From Bacilli bacterium (GTDB taxonomy: Bacteria > Bacillota_I > Bacilli_A > RF39 > UBA660), in contig JAFRIJ010000011.1 in the NCBI GenBank assembly GCA_017432825.1, positions 98,591 to 162,590 on the forward strand: 64,000 nucleotides of DNA, in the 5' to 3' direction. Shown here one piece after another: positions 25,640-34,845 of the stretch (within the stretch, counting starts at the first letter, position 1; the number at the start of each line of letters is the position of its first letter). The translations under genes were made by a program, and so were the position numbers. A model generated the notes under the pieces. That model was not told where the DNA came from. It made no database searches and saw only the letters and a program-made list of their open reading frames with translations.

Positions 25640-26279
25640 CTTCTAACCAATTATAATCGAAGACTTCTTCTGTTTGTTCTTTATTTTTATGATATTTAGT
25701 TTTATCTTTGATTATATCTTCCTTTGTATTTAATCCTTTATTTTTCCAAGTATATAAAATTCTATCTATATATTTTAAATTTCTTACATTATTATATATT
25801 GCTTCTTTTAATGCTTCTTTTATTAATTCTTCTGAATAGCTACCTGATGTCCATTCTTTTATTATTTCACATTCCATTGGAGATAATGTTCTTCCTAGTT
25901 CTTTTTCAAAGATACTAAACATATCTGTATTATTATTTTCTTCTACATTTGTTTCTATTATAATATTAAATAACTTATTATATAAATTATCTATATATAT
26001 ATATTCTTCACTTATGCCTTTATCATTTTTTTCTATTTTTATGTTTATTATATTTTTAGATGCTAAATTGTTTAAAATATCCATTACTTTATATTTATCT
26101 ATTGATAAGTTATCCACAAATACTTGTGGATTATATATAATTTTTTCTCCCAAATTAATTATATATATTAAAATAACTAATTCTTCTTCTGTTATATTTA
26201 ATTTTTTGTAATTAACTAGTAATTTTTTGGGAATAATAAATGGTTTTTCTTTTAATAATTCTATTATTTTACTATTCAT
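25632..26279 (-). CDS. dnaD: DNA replication initiation protein DnaD
   Basis: 215 residues. N-terminal winged-helix part (LTEEELVILIYIINLGE, VDNLSIDKYKVMDILNNLASKNII), then the DnaB/DnaD C-terminal helical domain (FEKELGRTLSPMECEIIKEW ... ALKEAIYNNVRNLKYIDRILYTWKNKGL). It remodels DNA and helps load the helicase in Bacilli with DnaB and DnaI, both present near the right edge of the window. Coupled to nth. Confidence 0.92.
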   Translation of the reverse strand: MNSKIIELLKEKPFIIPKKLLVNYKKLNITEEELVILIYIINLGEKIIYNPQVFVDNLSIDKYKVMDILNNLASKNIINIKIEKNDKGISEEYIYIDNLYNKLFNIIIETNVEENNNTDMFSIFEKELGRTLSPMECEIIKEWTSGSYSEELIKEALKEAIYNNVRNLKYIDRILYTWKNKGLNTKEDIIKDKTKYHKNKEQTEEVFDYNWLEDE

Positions 26280-26281
26280 AA

Positions 26282-26680
26282 TTATTTCTCCATAAAAGTT
26301 TCTTTTATTTTTTCATTCGTTTTAGCATCATAGTATATATATGTTACTTTGTTATTTTTAATTATTTTATCTTCGTATATTAATCTATTATTCTTATATA
26401 ATATTTCGTATTTATTATTTGGTTTTAAATTAGATATTTTTTCTTTATACACTTCTTTATATTTATTATCTAATACTACTATGTCTTCTTCAGTTTTAAA
26501 TATATAATAGTTATTATAATAGTTACTGTATGTTATTTTATTTGTTTTATAGTGTTTACTTATTTTGTTTGTTATACTTTCTTCATAGTTATTATTACTA
26601 TTAATTGTGTAGGATAATGATAGTATACATATTATAATTATAATTACAAGTATTATTAGTATTTTTATTATTTTTTTCAT
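26282..26680 (-). CDS. Small membrane-anchored protein, possibly YpmB-like
   Basis: 132 residues: one N-terminal signal-anchor helix (IIKILIILVIIIIICILSLSY) and a Tyr/Asn/Lys-rich external domain with repeated beta strands. It sits two bases upstream of dnaD, where Bacillus genomes carry ypmB (a PepSY-like membrane protein), so homology to YpmB is plausible. The sequence alone is too divergent for me to confirm. Confidence 0.55.
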   Translation of the reverse strand: MKKIIKILIILVIIIIICILSLSYTINSNNNYEESITNKISKHYKTNKITYSNYYNNYYIFKTEEDIVVLDNKYKEVYKEKISNLKPNNKYEILYKNNRLIYEDKIIKNNKVTYIYYDAKTNEKIKETFMEK

Positions 26681-26719
26681 AAATCCTCCCTTGTAATTTT
26701 GATTATAATATAAATTATT

Positions 26720-27817
26720 TTATTTGTTAATATTTTTATATTTTTTTATTATATAATCTTTTATTTTATTATAATCATTATCTATCTCTTTATATATTAT
26801 TTTTTCTTCTATATCAGTTAGTATCTTTTTTATATTGTCATTTGGTTCTATATTTAATATATTAATTATTTCAGTTGGTTTAATATTTATATCTTTTTCG
26901 TTTTGAATTGGTAATTCTTTATATATTTTATTTAATTCAGTAATACTTTCATTTTTTATTTGAAATGCTACTGTTGAATTATATAATCCATATTTATATA
27001 TATTATATTTATCTTTAATATCTTTATCTAGTAGTGATCTTATAGCTTTCATTCCTGCTTTTTCATGCTTATTAAAAGGATATATATCATCTACTTCTAA
27101 TTGAGTCCATATACCTACTAAATTGTGGCATGGATTTATATTTTTTAGATTATTTAATTGTAATGGTTTATCTAGTTCTAATTCTAATAATAAGTCTATG
27201 CCTTTTTTATTATTAACACTTGAAAATATTTTATCTAATTCTTGTTTTTTTCTAGTAAAAGATAAATTCTTTAGTAAATTACCATATTTTTTCATATAAG
27301 ATTTTGTTTGTTCTTCTATACTAAAATCTAATATTGAAGAAAAACGTACTGCTCTTAATATTCTTAACGAGTCTTCTTTTAGTCTATATTTTGGATTTCC
27401 TACTGTTCTTATTATTTTATTATCTAAATCATTCATTATTTCTAATTTATCTATTATTTCTCCTTTACTATTCATACATATTGTATTAATAGTAAAATCT
27501 CTTCTTAATAAATCTTTTTTAATATCTTTTATATATTTTAATTGTATTGGGATTCTGTTATTTACGTATTTAATATCTCTTCTAAATGTTGTTATATCAA
27601 AAGATATATTTTTATAATTAATTGTTACTGATCCATAATTATCACTGGATGATGATTTAAATATTTCTTTAACTTCTTTTGGGGTCGCACTTGTACATAT
27701 ATCTATATCATTAGATTTTAGTCCTAAGAGTTTATTTCTTACATATCCTCCTACTATATATGCCTCATATCCGTTTTCTTCAAGGATTTGTAATACTTTT
27801 AGAGCTTTTTCTTCCAT
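26720..27817 (-). CDS. cca: CCA-adding tRNA nucleotidyltransferase
   Basis: 365 residues. Head domain: AYIVGGYVRNKLLGLKSNDIDICTSATP (19-46) with the DxD (Asp37, Asp39) of the class II nucleotidyltransferases, FDITTFRRD, then RRDFTINTICMN and RILRAVRFSSILDFSIE. It adds or repairs the CCA end of tRNAs; both tRNAs in this window already encode CCA. Upstream of the dnaD group on the same strand. Confidence 0.94.
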   Translation of the reverse strand: MEEKALKVLQILEENGYEAYIVGGYVRNKLLGLKSNDIDICTSATPKEVKEIFKSSSSDNYGSVTINYKNISFDITTFRRDIKYVNNRIPIQLKYIKDIKKDLLRRDFTINTICMNSKGEIIDKLEIMNDLDNKIIRTVGNPKYRLKEDSLRILRAVRFSSILDFSIEEQTKSYMKKYGNLLKNLSFTRKKQELDKIFSSVNNKKGIDLLLELELDKPLQLNNLKNINPCHNLVGIWTQLEVDDIYPFNKHEKAGMKAIRSLLDKDIKDKYNIYKYGLYNSTVAFQIKNESITELNKIYKELPIQNEKDINIKPTEIINILNIEPNDNIKKILTDIEEKIIYKEIDNDYNKIKDYIIKKYKNINK

Positions 27818-27980
27818 TTATACTTTCCTTTCTTTAAATAAATTTAGACTTAGACTTTCTTAATTATAATATATCAAATATTTTTCTTTTTAGAAAGGGT
27901 TTAAGTCTTATTTTACATATTTATTTTCTTTACAAGTAGTTATTATTATGCTAAAATATACGCTTTGATTGGGGGGGATT

Positions 27981-28802
27981 ATGAGTTATTTAGATGATAA
28001 TCAGATTATTGAAAAGAAGAAAATGATTAATAAGATGAAAAGAGAAATTGTTTATTTAGAAAATAAGAGAAATCATATTAACTATACTAATTATAAGATT
28101 AGATTGTTAAGGAGAATTAGAATGTCTTTATGTGCTAGTAGAGTAATTGCTCCTTATGTTTTGTCTTTAGGTTTATTATTTGGTGGCTTTTCTTGTTTTG
28201 AAATTACTCCTTTTTTTAAGGATTCTATAAAAAACAATTTGCATTCTAAAAAGATATTTGATAGTTTAGGTAATATTAGTATTGAAAGTCAATATGATAA
28301 TTATGATAATTCTATTGGTACTATTACGTATTATGATAGATGGGTTAAAGAAGATGATTTATACACAAGAAATATAAAAACATATGATGTTGATAATGTT
28401 GATGAGAATACTATTCTTAATGTGTTAAATAGTCCTAACTCATTTAATTTAGATGCTATTTTTGGAGATAAAGAGACAGTAGTTACTGAAAAAAAGAATA
28501 ATTTATCGTTAGAAGAAGCTAATGGTAATCCTTACTGGCAAGTAATATTATATACGGAAGATAAGAATGATTATGTATATACTATAGAATCTAATTCAGT
28601 TAATAATTCTTCTTCCTTTTTATTTATTATTGTTTCTATAGTTGTTGAAATTCTAATTTTAGATAGAAGATCTAAAAGATCTAGTTTTGATTATAAAAAG
28701 AGTATAGAGAATATTAAGAAAAATTATTCTGAAATTAAAATAAATGAATTGGATAGTAAGATTAAGATTAAGAAAGCCAATTATGATAGGTTGGTGAAAT
28801 AA
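27981..28802 (+). CDS. Membrane protein partner of the amidoligase
   Basis: 273 residues from the ATG at 27981, which follows GGGGGG. A basic coiled N-terminus (KKKMINKMKREIVYLENKRN) leads to a helix (VIAPYVLSLGLLFGGFSCF), an external region of about 150 residues rich in Asn/Asp, and a second helix (SFLFIIVSIVVEILIL) with a charged cytoplasmic tail. I do not recognise a family. One base separates it from the amidoligase gene, so they form a unit. Confidence 0.7.
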   Translation: MSYLDDNQIIEKKKMINKMKREIVYLENKRNHINYTNYKIRLLRRIRMSLCASRVIAPYVLSLGLLFGGFSCFEITPFFKDSIKNNLHSKKIFDSLGNISIESQYDNYDNSIGTITYYDRWVKEDDLYTRNIKTYDVDNVDENTILNVLNSPNSFNLDAIFGDKETVVTEKKNNLSLEEANGNPYWQVILYTEDKNDYVYTIESNSVNNSSSFLFIIVSIVVEILILDRRSKRSSFDYKKSIENIKKNYSEIKINELDSKIKIKKANYDRLVK

Positions 28803-28803
28803 T

Positions 28804-29838
28804 ATGTCTAGGTCTGATATGATATTTGATTTTATATCTCCTAATGAGTGTGATAAATTATCGTTAATGTCTGGGAGTGATATTCAAGATTTAATTATTT
28901 TACTTAATTATTACTTTATTGATTATAGAAATGATTTAGGATTGGATAAAGATTGTACTTTTGGTTTAGAATTAGAATTTGAGAAAGCTAAATTTCGTCA
29001 AATAGATTCTTTTTTACATAAAAGTCTGTTTAATGAACCTTGGAAAATAAAAACTGACCTGTCTTTATTATGGGGTGCTGAAATTAATTCTCCTATTTTA
29101 CATGATTATGTTGAAGATTGGAATAATTTAAAAGAAATATGTGATTATGTTTGTAAATTAGGAATAATTAATAAAAGATGTGGTGGACATATACATGTTG
29201 GCTCACATGTTTTAGCAAAAGATGTTAAGTCTTGGTTTAATTTTATTTTATTGTGGTCTTGCTACGAAAATATTATTTTTAGATTTTCTAGTGGAGATTA
29301 TTTAATATCTAGAGAGAGTGTTTTAAAATATGCTAAGCCTATGGCTATTCAGTTTAAAGAGATATATGATTTATATAAAGATAAATGTGATAATACTTAT
29401 GATTTATCCTATTATCTTACTTGTGAAAGGCATAAATCTGTTAATTTTGCTAAAATGTTTAAAAATATGAATGTAGATAATTCTTTTAAGCAGGATAGTA
29501 CTATAGAATTTAGATGCCCTAATGGTAGTTTAAATCCTATTATTTGGCAAAATAATGTTAATATGTTTGTTAAATTACTATATTATGCTAAATCCCCTTA
29601 TTTTAATAGAGATTTAATTTTAAAAAGAATGAATATTAATAGTTTTATTTATGATTTAGATAATTCTTATATTTTAAATGTATATAATGATGTATTTATA
29701 GATCAAGCATTAGAATTTTGTGATTTAATATTTAATAATAATTTAGATAAAATTAATTTTTTAAGACAATATTTTAAGGAATTAAAGGTAAGTAATAATT
29801 CTAGAGCTTTTGCTAAAGCTAGAAAATTTACTAAATAA
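28804..29838 (+). CDS. Amidoligase-family protein (COOH-NH2 ligase)
   Basis: 344 residues. FGLELEFE (53-60) and CGGHIHVG (126-133), with a later TIEFRCPNGSLN, are the conserved acidic, His and Arg motifs of the glutamine synthetase-like amidoligase fold (Amidoligase_2). Members join a carboxylate to an amine with ATP; they are predicted to modify peptides, proteins or cell-wall precursors. The substrate is unknown. The paired membrane protein suggests an envelope role. A terminator shared with the convergent PrsW gene follows. Confidence 0.8.
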   Translation: MSRSDMIFDFISPNECDKLSLMSGSDIQDLIILLNYYFIDYRNDLGLDKDCTFGLELEFEKAKFRQIDSFLHKSLFNEPWKIKTDLSLLWGAEINSPILHDYVEDWNNLKEICDYVCKLGIINKRCGGHIHVGSHVLAKDVKSWFNFILLWSCYENIIFRFSSGDYLISRESVLKYAKPMAIQFKEIYDLYKDKCDNTYDLSYYLTCERHKSVNFAKMFKNMNVDNSFKQDSTIEFRCPNGSLNPIIWQNNVNMFVKLLYYAKSPYFNRDLILKRMNINSFIYDLDNSYILNVYNDVFIDQALEFCDLIFNNNLDKINFLRQYFKELKVSNNSRAFAKARKFTK

Positions 29839-29871
29839 AATAAAAGCAAAGTTATTTTGCTTTTATTTTTG
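29837..29871. terminator. Bidirectional terminator
   Basis: AATAAAAGCAAA pairs with TTTGCTTTTATT across a short loop. The stop codons of the amidoligase gene and the convergent PrsW gene lie at its edges. Confidence 0.8.
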
Positions 29872-30577
29872 TTTTTTTATTGTTAATATTAATTTTTCTT
29901 TCTCTAAAGTCTATTACTATTATAATTGAATAAATAATTAATATTATGGTAAATATATATAAAAATAATGATATATATTGGTTAGTTGATATTGAACAAA
30001 AATCAAATATTGTATGTAATTCTACAGGAATTACTATGCTATATAGTATATTTTTGTTTTTTTCTTTTGGATTATTATTTATTTCTGCTATTTTAGCAAA
30101 TCCTAAGAATGATCCCATTATTATTCCTAATGCTGTATGAGCTGGTATAGAGATAATTCCTCTAATTAGTGCTGTTTGTAATATATTAACTGAACTTGTT
30201 ACATATAATATGTTTTCTAATGTAGCAAATCCTAATGATACTAATACGCTATAAACAATTATGTCATATAATTCATCAAATTCTTTGTTATTATATGCTA
30301 TTGTATATGTTGTTAGCCATTTTGATATTTCTTCGGTTATTCCTACTGTTATTAAAATATTAATAAATAGTTTTATATTTGGTAGAGTGCTATTAATAAT
30401 TGTAATTTCCTTAAAGAATATTTTTAATAATGTTGTTATTAAAAATACTATAAAGGTAGATATTAATCCACCTAAAAATAGTTCTATTAATAGAGATAGT
30501 GGTTCTTTATGTTTATCTAAGTTATAAATTAAAAAAGCTACTATTATTATCGGTATAATTGAATATATATAATTCAT
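29852..30577 (-). CDS. PrsW-family intramembrane metalloprotease
   Basis: 241 residues, about eight membrane helices. The three PrsW motifs are present: TEEISKW (81-87), ATLENILY near 117-124 and HTIFDF near 187, with an extra His in IPAHTALG. Relatives cut anti-sigma factors within the membrane; the B. subtilis member starts release of SigW. No sigma or anti-sigma gene is adjacent, so the target is unknown. Confidence 0.9.
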   Translation of the reverse strand: MNYIYSIIPIIIVAFLIYNLDKHKEPLSLLIELFLGGLISTFIVFLITTLLKIFFKEITIINSTLPNIKLFINILITVGITEEISKWLTTYTIAYNNKEFDELYDIIVYSVLVSLGFATLENILYVTSSVNILQTALIRGIISIPAHTALGIIMGSFLGFAKIAEINNNPKEKNKNILYSIVIPVELHTIFDFCSISTNQYISLFLYIFTIILIIYSIIIVIDFRERKININNKKTKIKAK

Positions 30578-30670
30578 TTTCCACCTACTTTGTATATATA
30601 GTTTATCATTATTTTTTAATATTTACAAGTTGGTTCTTTTATATTATAATTTTATTAAGGAAGTGTGTTT

Positions 30671-31312
30671 ATGAAAAAGAATGTTGTAATTATTGTTTTA
30701 ATTGTTATTATTATATTGTTATTGAGTGCTTTTGGTTTTTTAGTTTCTACTGATGTTATTAGTTTTAATAAAAAGAGCAAAGAAGAACCTGTTATTCTAA
30801 AGGATAATAGAGAAATGATTGTTTCTAAGTTAAAAGAAGCTTTAACTGATGATGAATGGGTAAAAGAAAATTTATATGTCAAAGAGAATTGTTTTGGACA
30901 AAAAAGAGAGAAATTTAGTTCTGTTTTAAAATTTGAGGTAATAGATGACAATAATAATAATCCTATTGTTATTGTTGATGATTATTCTATTGATGACTTT
31001 ATATCTGCTTCTTTTAAAGTATATTTTGATGGTGAAAAAGTTGTTTCTAAAATGATTGGTGCTGTTGGGCATCCAGGTCATTCTGGTTTTTCAATAGATA
31101 AGAATCAAGGTTTAGTTGTTGTTGTTTATGGTCATATGGGTAATTTTGTACAACTTGCATATGATGTAAAGGGTGAAGAAGTTACGGAATATGATGAATA
31201 TAGGTGTGATACTGGTGATTGTGAATATGTTTATAAAGGAGATAAGAGTTACAATTTAACAGATTTTTCTATAGAATTAAACGATGAGAATGTTTATAAA
31301 TATGTTAAATAA
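30671..31312 (+). CDS. Membrane-anchored extracytoplasmic protein, unknown family
   Basis: 213 residues from the ATG at 30671 (AAGGAAGTG upstream). An N-terminal signal anchor (VVIIVLIVIIILLLSAFGFLV) is followed by a soluble domain with a Cys at CFGQKREK, a Gly/His-rich loop (IGAVGHPGHSGFSIDK), VVVVYGHMGNFVQLAYDV, and a possible disulfide pair (CDTGDC). The beta-rich pattern suggests a ligand-binding lipocalin- or PepSY-like domain, but I cannot assign it. Ends in a strong terminator. Confidence 0.7.
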   Translation: MKKNVVIIVLIVIIILLLSAFGFLVSTDVISFNKKSKEEPVILKDNREMIVSKLKEALTDDEWVKENLYVKENCFGQKREKFSSVLKFEVIDDNNNNPIVIVDDYSIDDFISASFKVYFDGEKVVSKMIGAVGHPGHSGFSIDKNQGLVVVVYGHMGNFVQLAYDVKGEEVTEYDEYRCDTGDCEYVYKGDKSYNLTDFSIELNDENVYKYVK

Positions 31313-31352
31313 TTTATTTATAGTAAATTATGATTATTTTTATTAAATATTT

Positions 31353-31388
31353 GATATAATTATTTTAAGAGATAATTATATCTTTTTT
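31353..31388 (+). terminator. Terminator upstream of tex
   Basis: GATATAATTAT (31353-31363) pairs perfectly over eleven bases with ATAATTATATC (31372-31382), followed by six Ts. Confidence 0.85.
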
Positions 31389-31408
31389 ATATTGTTAGGA
31401 AGTGTATT

Positions 31409-33580
31409 ATGAATCAAGATATTATTAAAGAAATAGCATTGGAACTTAATGTTAAGAATAATCAAGTAGAAAGTGTTTTAAATTTACTTAGTGACGGAAA
31501 TACTGTACCATTTATTGCTAGATATAGAAAAGAAGCTACTGGTGCTCTAGATGAAGAACAAATTAGAAAAATTAATGAAGTATATGAATATCAGGTTAAT
31601 TTATTAAAAAGAAAAGAAGATGTTATAAGATTAATTGATGAGAAGGGTCTTCTTACTGAAGAATTAAAGAATGATATTTTAAAATGTAATAAATTAGTCG
31701 AAGTTGAAGATTTATATAGACCATTTAAGGAAAAGAAAAAAACGAAAGCTACAGAAGCTATTAAGAATGGTTTAGAACCTTTAGCTAAGATTATTATGAG
31801 TTTCCCTTTAGAAATAGATATTAATAATATTGCAAGTAAATATATTAATGATAATGTTAAAACTAGTGATGAAGCTATAGAGGGAGCTAAATATATAATT
31901 GCAGAGTGGATTAGTGATAATGCAAGCTATAGAAAGTATTTAAGATTTAATATGATGAATTATGGTACTATAGTTTCTAAAATAAAGAAGAAAGCTATAG
32001 ATGATAATTTAGATGTTAAAAAGATATATGAAATGTATTATGATAGAAGTGAGAAGGTTAAATATGTTAAGCCTCATAGAATTCTTGCTATGGATAGAGG
32101 AGAAGACGAAGGAATATTAAGTGTTAGTATCAATATTGATACTGATTATGTTTTAGCTTGGTTTGATAAAAAGATTATTAAAAATGAGAAATCTCCTATT
32201 ACTAATTTGGTAAAAGATGCTATTAGAGATAGTTATAAGAGATTAATACTACCTAGTGTAGAAAGGGAAGTTAGAGCTGAGCTAAAGGAAAAGTCTGAAG
32301 ATGGGGCTATAGAATTATTTGGACAGAATTTAGAAAAATTATTACTTACACCTCCTATGAAGGATAAAATTGTATTGGGATTTGACCCTGCTTTTAGAAC
32401 AGGATGTAAGTTAGCAGTAATAGACGAAACTTCTAAGATATTAAATATTAGTAAAATATATCCTCATGAACCTCATAATAAATGGGATGAAGCTAAAAAT
32501 ATTATTAAAGATTTAATTAAAAGATATAATATAGATATTATTGCTGTTGGTAATGGTACTGCATCAAGAGAAAGTGAGAAATTAGTAGCAGAGGTATGTC
32601 AAGAATATAAAGATAAGAAAGTAGAATATATTATTGTTAGCGAAGCTGGGGCTTCTGTATATTCTGCTAGCCCACTTGCTATAGAAGAATTTCCTAATTT
32701 AGTTGTAGAAGAAAGAAGTGCTATTAGTATTGGAAGGAGATTACAAGATCCTTTAAATGAACTTGTAAAAATAGATCCTAAAAGCATTGGAGTAGGTCAA
32801 TACCAGCATGATGTTAATCAAAAGAAATTAAATGAATCTTTAGATTTTGTTGTTAGTAAGGCAGTTAACTCTGTAGGTGTTAATATTAATACCGCCAGTC
32901 CTTCTATATTAAAATATATTTCTGGTCTTACTAAAACTACTATAAATAAAATAATTAAATATAGAGAAGAACATGGTAAGATATTATCTAGAGATGAATT
33001 AATTAAAAAGAAATTATTATCAGATAAGATATATGAACAATCTATTGGATTTATGAGAGTAATAGATGGTGATAATGTATTAGATATTACTCCAATACAC
33101 CCTGAAAGTTATATTGTTACTTTAGATTTACTTAAAGATTTGGGATTTACTACAAAAGATATCGGTAGTAATGAACTAGTCAATAAATTAGATACCATAG
33201 ATATAGTTAATTATTCTAAAGAACATAATATTGATCATTATACTTTAGAAGATATTATAAAATGTTTAAAACAACCTAATAGAGATTTTAGAGATGATTT
33301 TACTAAACCATTACTTAAGAGCAATATATTAACTATTAAAGACTTAAAAAGAGGAATGGAATTACAAGGCACTGTTAGAAACGTAGTAGATTTTGGTGCT
33401 TTTATAGATATTGGTCTACACGATGATGGTCTAGCTCATATTTCTAAATTAACTAAAGAATATATTAAACATCCTATGGATGTAGTTAATGTAGGAGATA
33501 TAGTTACTTGTTATGTAGATGATATTAATTTAGAAAAAGAAAAAGTCAGTTTAACATTAATAGACCCTAATAAAAATTAG
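31409..33580 (+). CDS. tex: Tex-family S1 RNA-binding protein
   Basis: 723 residues, normal length. N-terminal helical Tex part (FIARYRKEATGALDEEQIRKI), RNase H-like YqgF core near 325-450 (VLGFDPAFRTGCKLAVIDE), helix-hairpin-helix pairs near 490-560 (GVNINTASPSILKYISG), and an S1 domain near 645-720 (GTVRNVVDFGAFIDIGLHDDGLAHIS). Tex binds nucleic acid and influences transcription and stress tolerance. A terminator overlaps its end, just before the tRNA-Gly promoter. Confidence 0.96.
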   Translation: MNQDIIKEIALELNVKNNQVESVLNLLSDGNTVPFIARYRKEATGALDEEQIRKINEVYEYQVNLLKRKEDVIRLIDEKGLLTEELKNDILKCNKLVEVEDLYRPFKEKKKTKATEAIKNGLEPLAKIIMSFPLEIDINNIASKYINDNVKTSDEAIEGAKYIIAEWISDNASYRKYLRFNMMNYGTIVSKIKKKAIDDNLDVKKIYEMYYDRSEKVKYVKPHRILAMDRGEDEGILSVSINIDTDYVLAWFDKKIIKNEKSPITNLVKDAIRDSYKRLILPSVEREVRAELKEKSEDGAIELFGQNLEKLLLTPPMKDKIVLGFDPAFRTGCKLAVIDETSKILNISKIYPHEPHNKWDEAKNIIKDLIKRYNIDIIAVGNGTASRESEKLVAEVCQEYKDKKVEYIIVSEAGASVYSASPLAIEEFPNLVVEERSAISIGRRLQDPLNELVKIDPKSIGVGQYQHDVNQKKLNESLDFVVSKAVNSVGVNINTASPSILKYISGLTKTTINKIIKYREEHGKILSRDELIKKKLLSDKIYEQSIGFMRVIDGDNVLDITPIHPESYIVTLDLLKDLGFTTKDIGSNELVNKLDTIDIVNYSKEHNIDHYTLEDIIKCLKQPNRDFRDDFTKPLLKSNILTIKDLKRGMELQGTVRNVVDFGAFIDIGLHDDGLAHISKLTKEYIKHPMDVVNVGDIVTCYVDDINLEKEKVSLTLIDPNKN

Positions 33581-33588
33581 GGTCTTTT
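33562..33588 (+). terminator. tex terminator
   Basis: AGACCCTAAT pairs with ATTAGGGTCT (33562-33585) and is followed by TTT. The tex stop codon is in the hairpin. Confidence 0.85.
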
Positions 33589-33590
33589 AC

Positions 33591-33619
33591 TTGACAAATA
33601 AATAGTTATAATTTATAAT
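33591..33619 (+). promoter_or_regulatory. tRNA-Gly promoter
   Basis: Perfect TTGACA (33591-33596) and TATAAT (33614-33619) with a 17-base spacer, 12 bases before the tRNA. Confidence 0.9.
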
Positions 33620-33631
33620 TTAAATTGTCAT

Positions 33632-33706
33632 GCAGATGTGGTTCAACGATTAGAATTCGGCCTTGCCAAGGCTGAGACGGGGGTTTGACTCCCCTCATCT
33701 GCTCCA
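33632..33706 (+). tRNA. tRNA-Gly (GCC anticodon)
   Basis: Acceptor GCAGATG with CATCTGC, anticodon loop CTTGCCAAG region (anticodon GCC), T arm with GGTTTGACTCC, discriminator T and encoded CCA. Its last eleven bases with CCA plus the following TTGA are repeated at 34846-34860, marking it as an integration target. Confidence 0.95.
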
Positions 33707-33710
33707 TTGA
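33696..33710 (+). repeat. Left 15-bp direct repeat (att-like) at the tRNA-Gly 3' end
   Basis: CATCTGCTCCATTGA here is repeated exactly at 34846-34860. It covers the tRNA 3' acceptor strand, CCA and four bases beyond, the usual crossover site of tRNA-targeting integrases. Confidence 0.75.
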
Positions 33711-33716
33711 ATATTT

Positions 33717-33738
33717 CCCTTGTTTACAAGGGTTTTTT
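33717..33738 (+). terminator. Terminator following tRNA-Gly (element side)
   Basis: CCCTTG and CAAGGG pair around a TTTA loop (33717-33732), followed by six Ts. It lies inside the element, so it came with the insertion. Confidence 0.85.
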
Positions 33739-33831
33739 CTTTTGCATAGGTGTTGTGAATCACACTCTACCCGTAATCTCCACTCCTCGTGTAACTAAAA
33801 CATATCATACAAACTTATAAAAATCCAGTAA

Positions 33832-33885
33832 AAAAAATAACACATAAACGAGAATACTAATATTCTTAAAAGTATGTGTTATTAT
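33832..33885 (-). terminator. Terminator of the zinc-ribbon/OB-fold gene
   Basis: AATAACACATA near 33837 pairs with TATGTGTTATT near 33880, enclosing an inner GAATA/TATTC hairpin, and ends in a run of Ts on the minus strand. Confidence 0.75.
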
Positions 33886-33889
33886 TTTA

Positions 33890-34468
33890 TTAATTAGGTA
33901 TAATTTCTGTGATATCTAGATAATATCCTAATACTTCACCAACATCAGTAATTCTTCCTCTGATTGTAAGACTCTGATCCTTTGTCAAAGTTTTAACTAT
34001 TTCCTTCTGCTCGTTATTCTTAATTGTACAATGAATGCCATTAAAGTCCCATTCATCTGTAGATGACATTAATGAAATATATTTTAGGTCAGAATCTATA
34101 GTTCCTAATTTCCCAGTTACTTCAACATATTTTTTATTATAAGTGTCTTTAGCAGCTGCTGCATTATTATCTAACGCCTCTTCTAAATCATCTTTTGAAA
34201 CCTTAATATATTCAATTGGTTGTTGCACTTGAGTAGAACCATTATTTGAATTATTAGCAGAGTCAATATTAGAAGTACTAGAATCATCTTTACCTAAACT
34301 TGATAGTACTCCAATTGCAACTATAATAATTAACACAATTAACCAAACTGGCATACCTTGTTTTGAACCACAATTTGGACATTTCTTTGCTTTTTTATCA
34401 ATAAAACTTCTACATTTCTTGCATTGTTTAGTATTTGTATTACTTTCAGTATTTTTTGTCTCTTCCAC
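33890..34468 (-). CDS. Zinc-ribbon, membrane-anchored OB-fold (tRNA_anti-like) protein
   Basis: 192 residues. CKKC...CPNC zinc ribbon (16-34), one membrane helix (VWLIVLIIIVAIGVLSSL), a Ser/Asn linker, then an OB-fold domain (YVEVTGKLGTIDSDLKYISL ... LTIRGRITDVGEVLGYYLDI) of the tRNA_anti-like type. Such proteins are common on phage and integrative elements and in gut Firmicutes; their role is not known. It is inside the tRNA-Gly element, transcribed towards the tRNA. Confidence 0.82.
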   Translation of the reverse strand: MEETKNTESNTNTKQCKKCRSFIDKKAKKCPNCGSKQGMPVWLIVLIIIVAIGVLSSLGKDDSSTSNIDSANNSNNGSTQVQQPIEYIKVSKDDLEEALDNNAAAAKDTYNKKYVEVTGKLGTIDSDLKYISLMSSTDEWDFNGIHCTIKNNEQKEIVKTLTKDQSLTIRGRITDVGEVLGYYLDITEIIPN

Positions 34469-34575
34469 TATGTATACCTCCTTTCTAATATAAGTATATC
34501 ATAAAAACTTCACGCAGGCGACATATTTTTTGATTAATTTGTGAAATAATCTTATTAGAAAGGAAGTGATATACT

Positions 34576-34815
34576 TTGACCAGCAGATATTCTAAGGAAC
34601 AATTATCACTTATTGTGCGCATGAATATAAAAAAATATCGCTTAATGCGAAAGTATACACTTCAACAACTTGCAGATTTAACTGGATTAACTCATGGATA
34701 TGTTAGAGATTTGGAGTGCTTATCGATTGATAAAACACCATTACTTGAAACTGTAGGTAAATTTGCAGATGCATTAGAAATAGATATTAGGCAACTATTT
34801 GATGATATTGTTTAA
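34576..34815 (+). CDS. Small XRE-family HTH protein of the element
   Basis: 79 residues from a TTG at 34576 preceded by AAAGGAAGTGAT; an ATG at 34621 is the alternative. A complete helix-turn-helix: YTLQQLADLTGLTHGYVRDLE, followed by a dimerisation helix (LLETVGKFADALEIDIRQLFDDI). It diverges from the zinc-ribbon gene and is probably its repressor or that of the lost mobility genes. The codons are less AT-rich than in neighbours (TGCGCATG, CGCTTAATGCG). Confidence 0.82.
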   Translation: MTSRYSKEQLSLIVRMNIKKYRLMRKYTLQQLADLTGLTHGYVRDLECLSIDKTPLLETVGKFADALEIDIRQLFDDIV

Positions 34816-34845
34816 TCAAAACGCAAGAGTGCGGGAGAGGTATTG

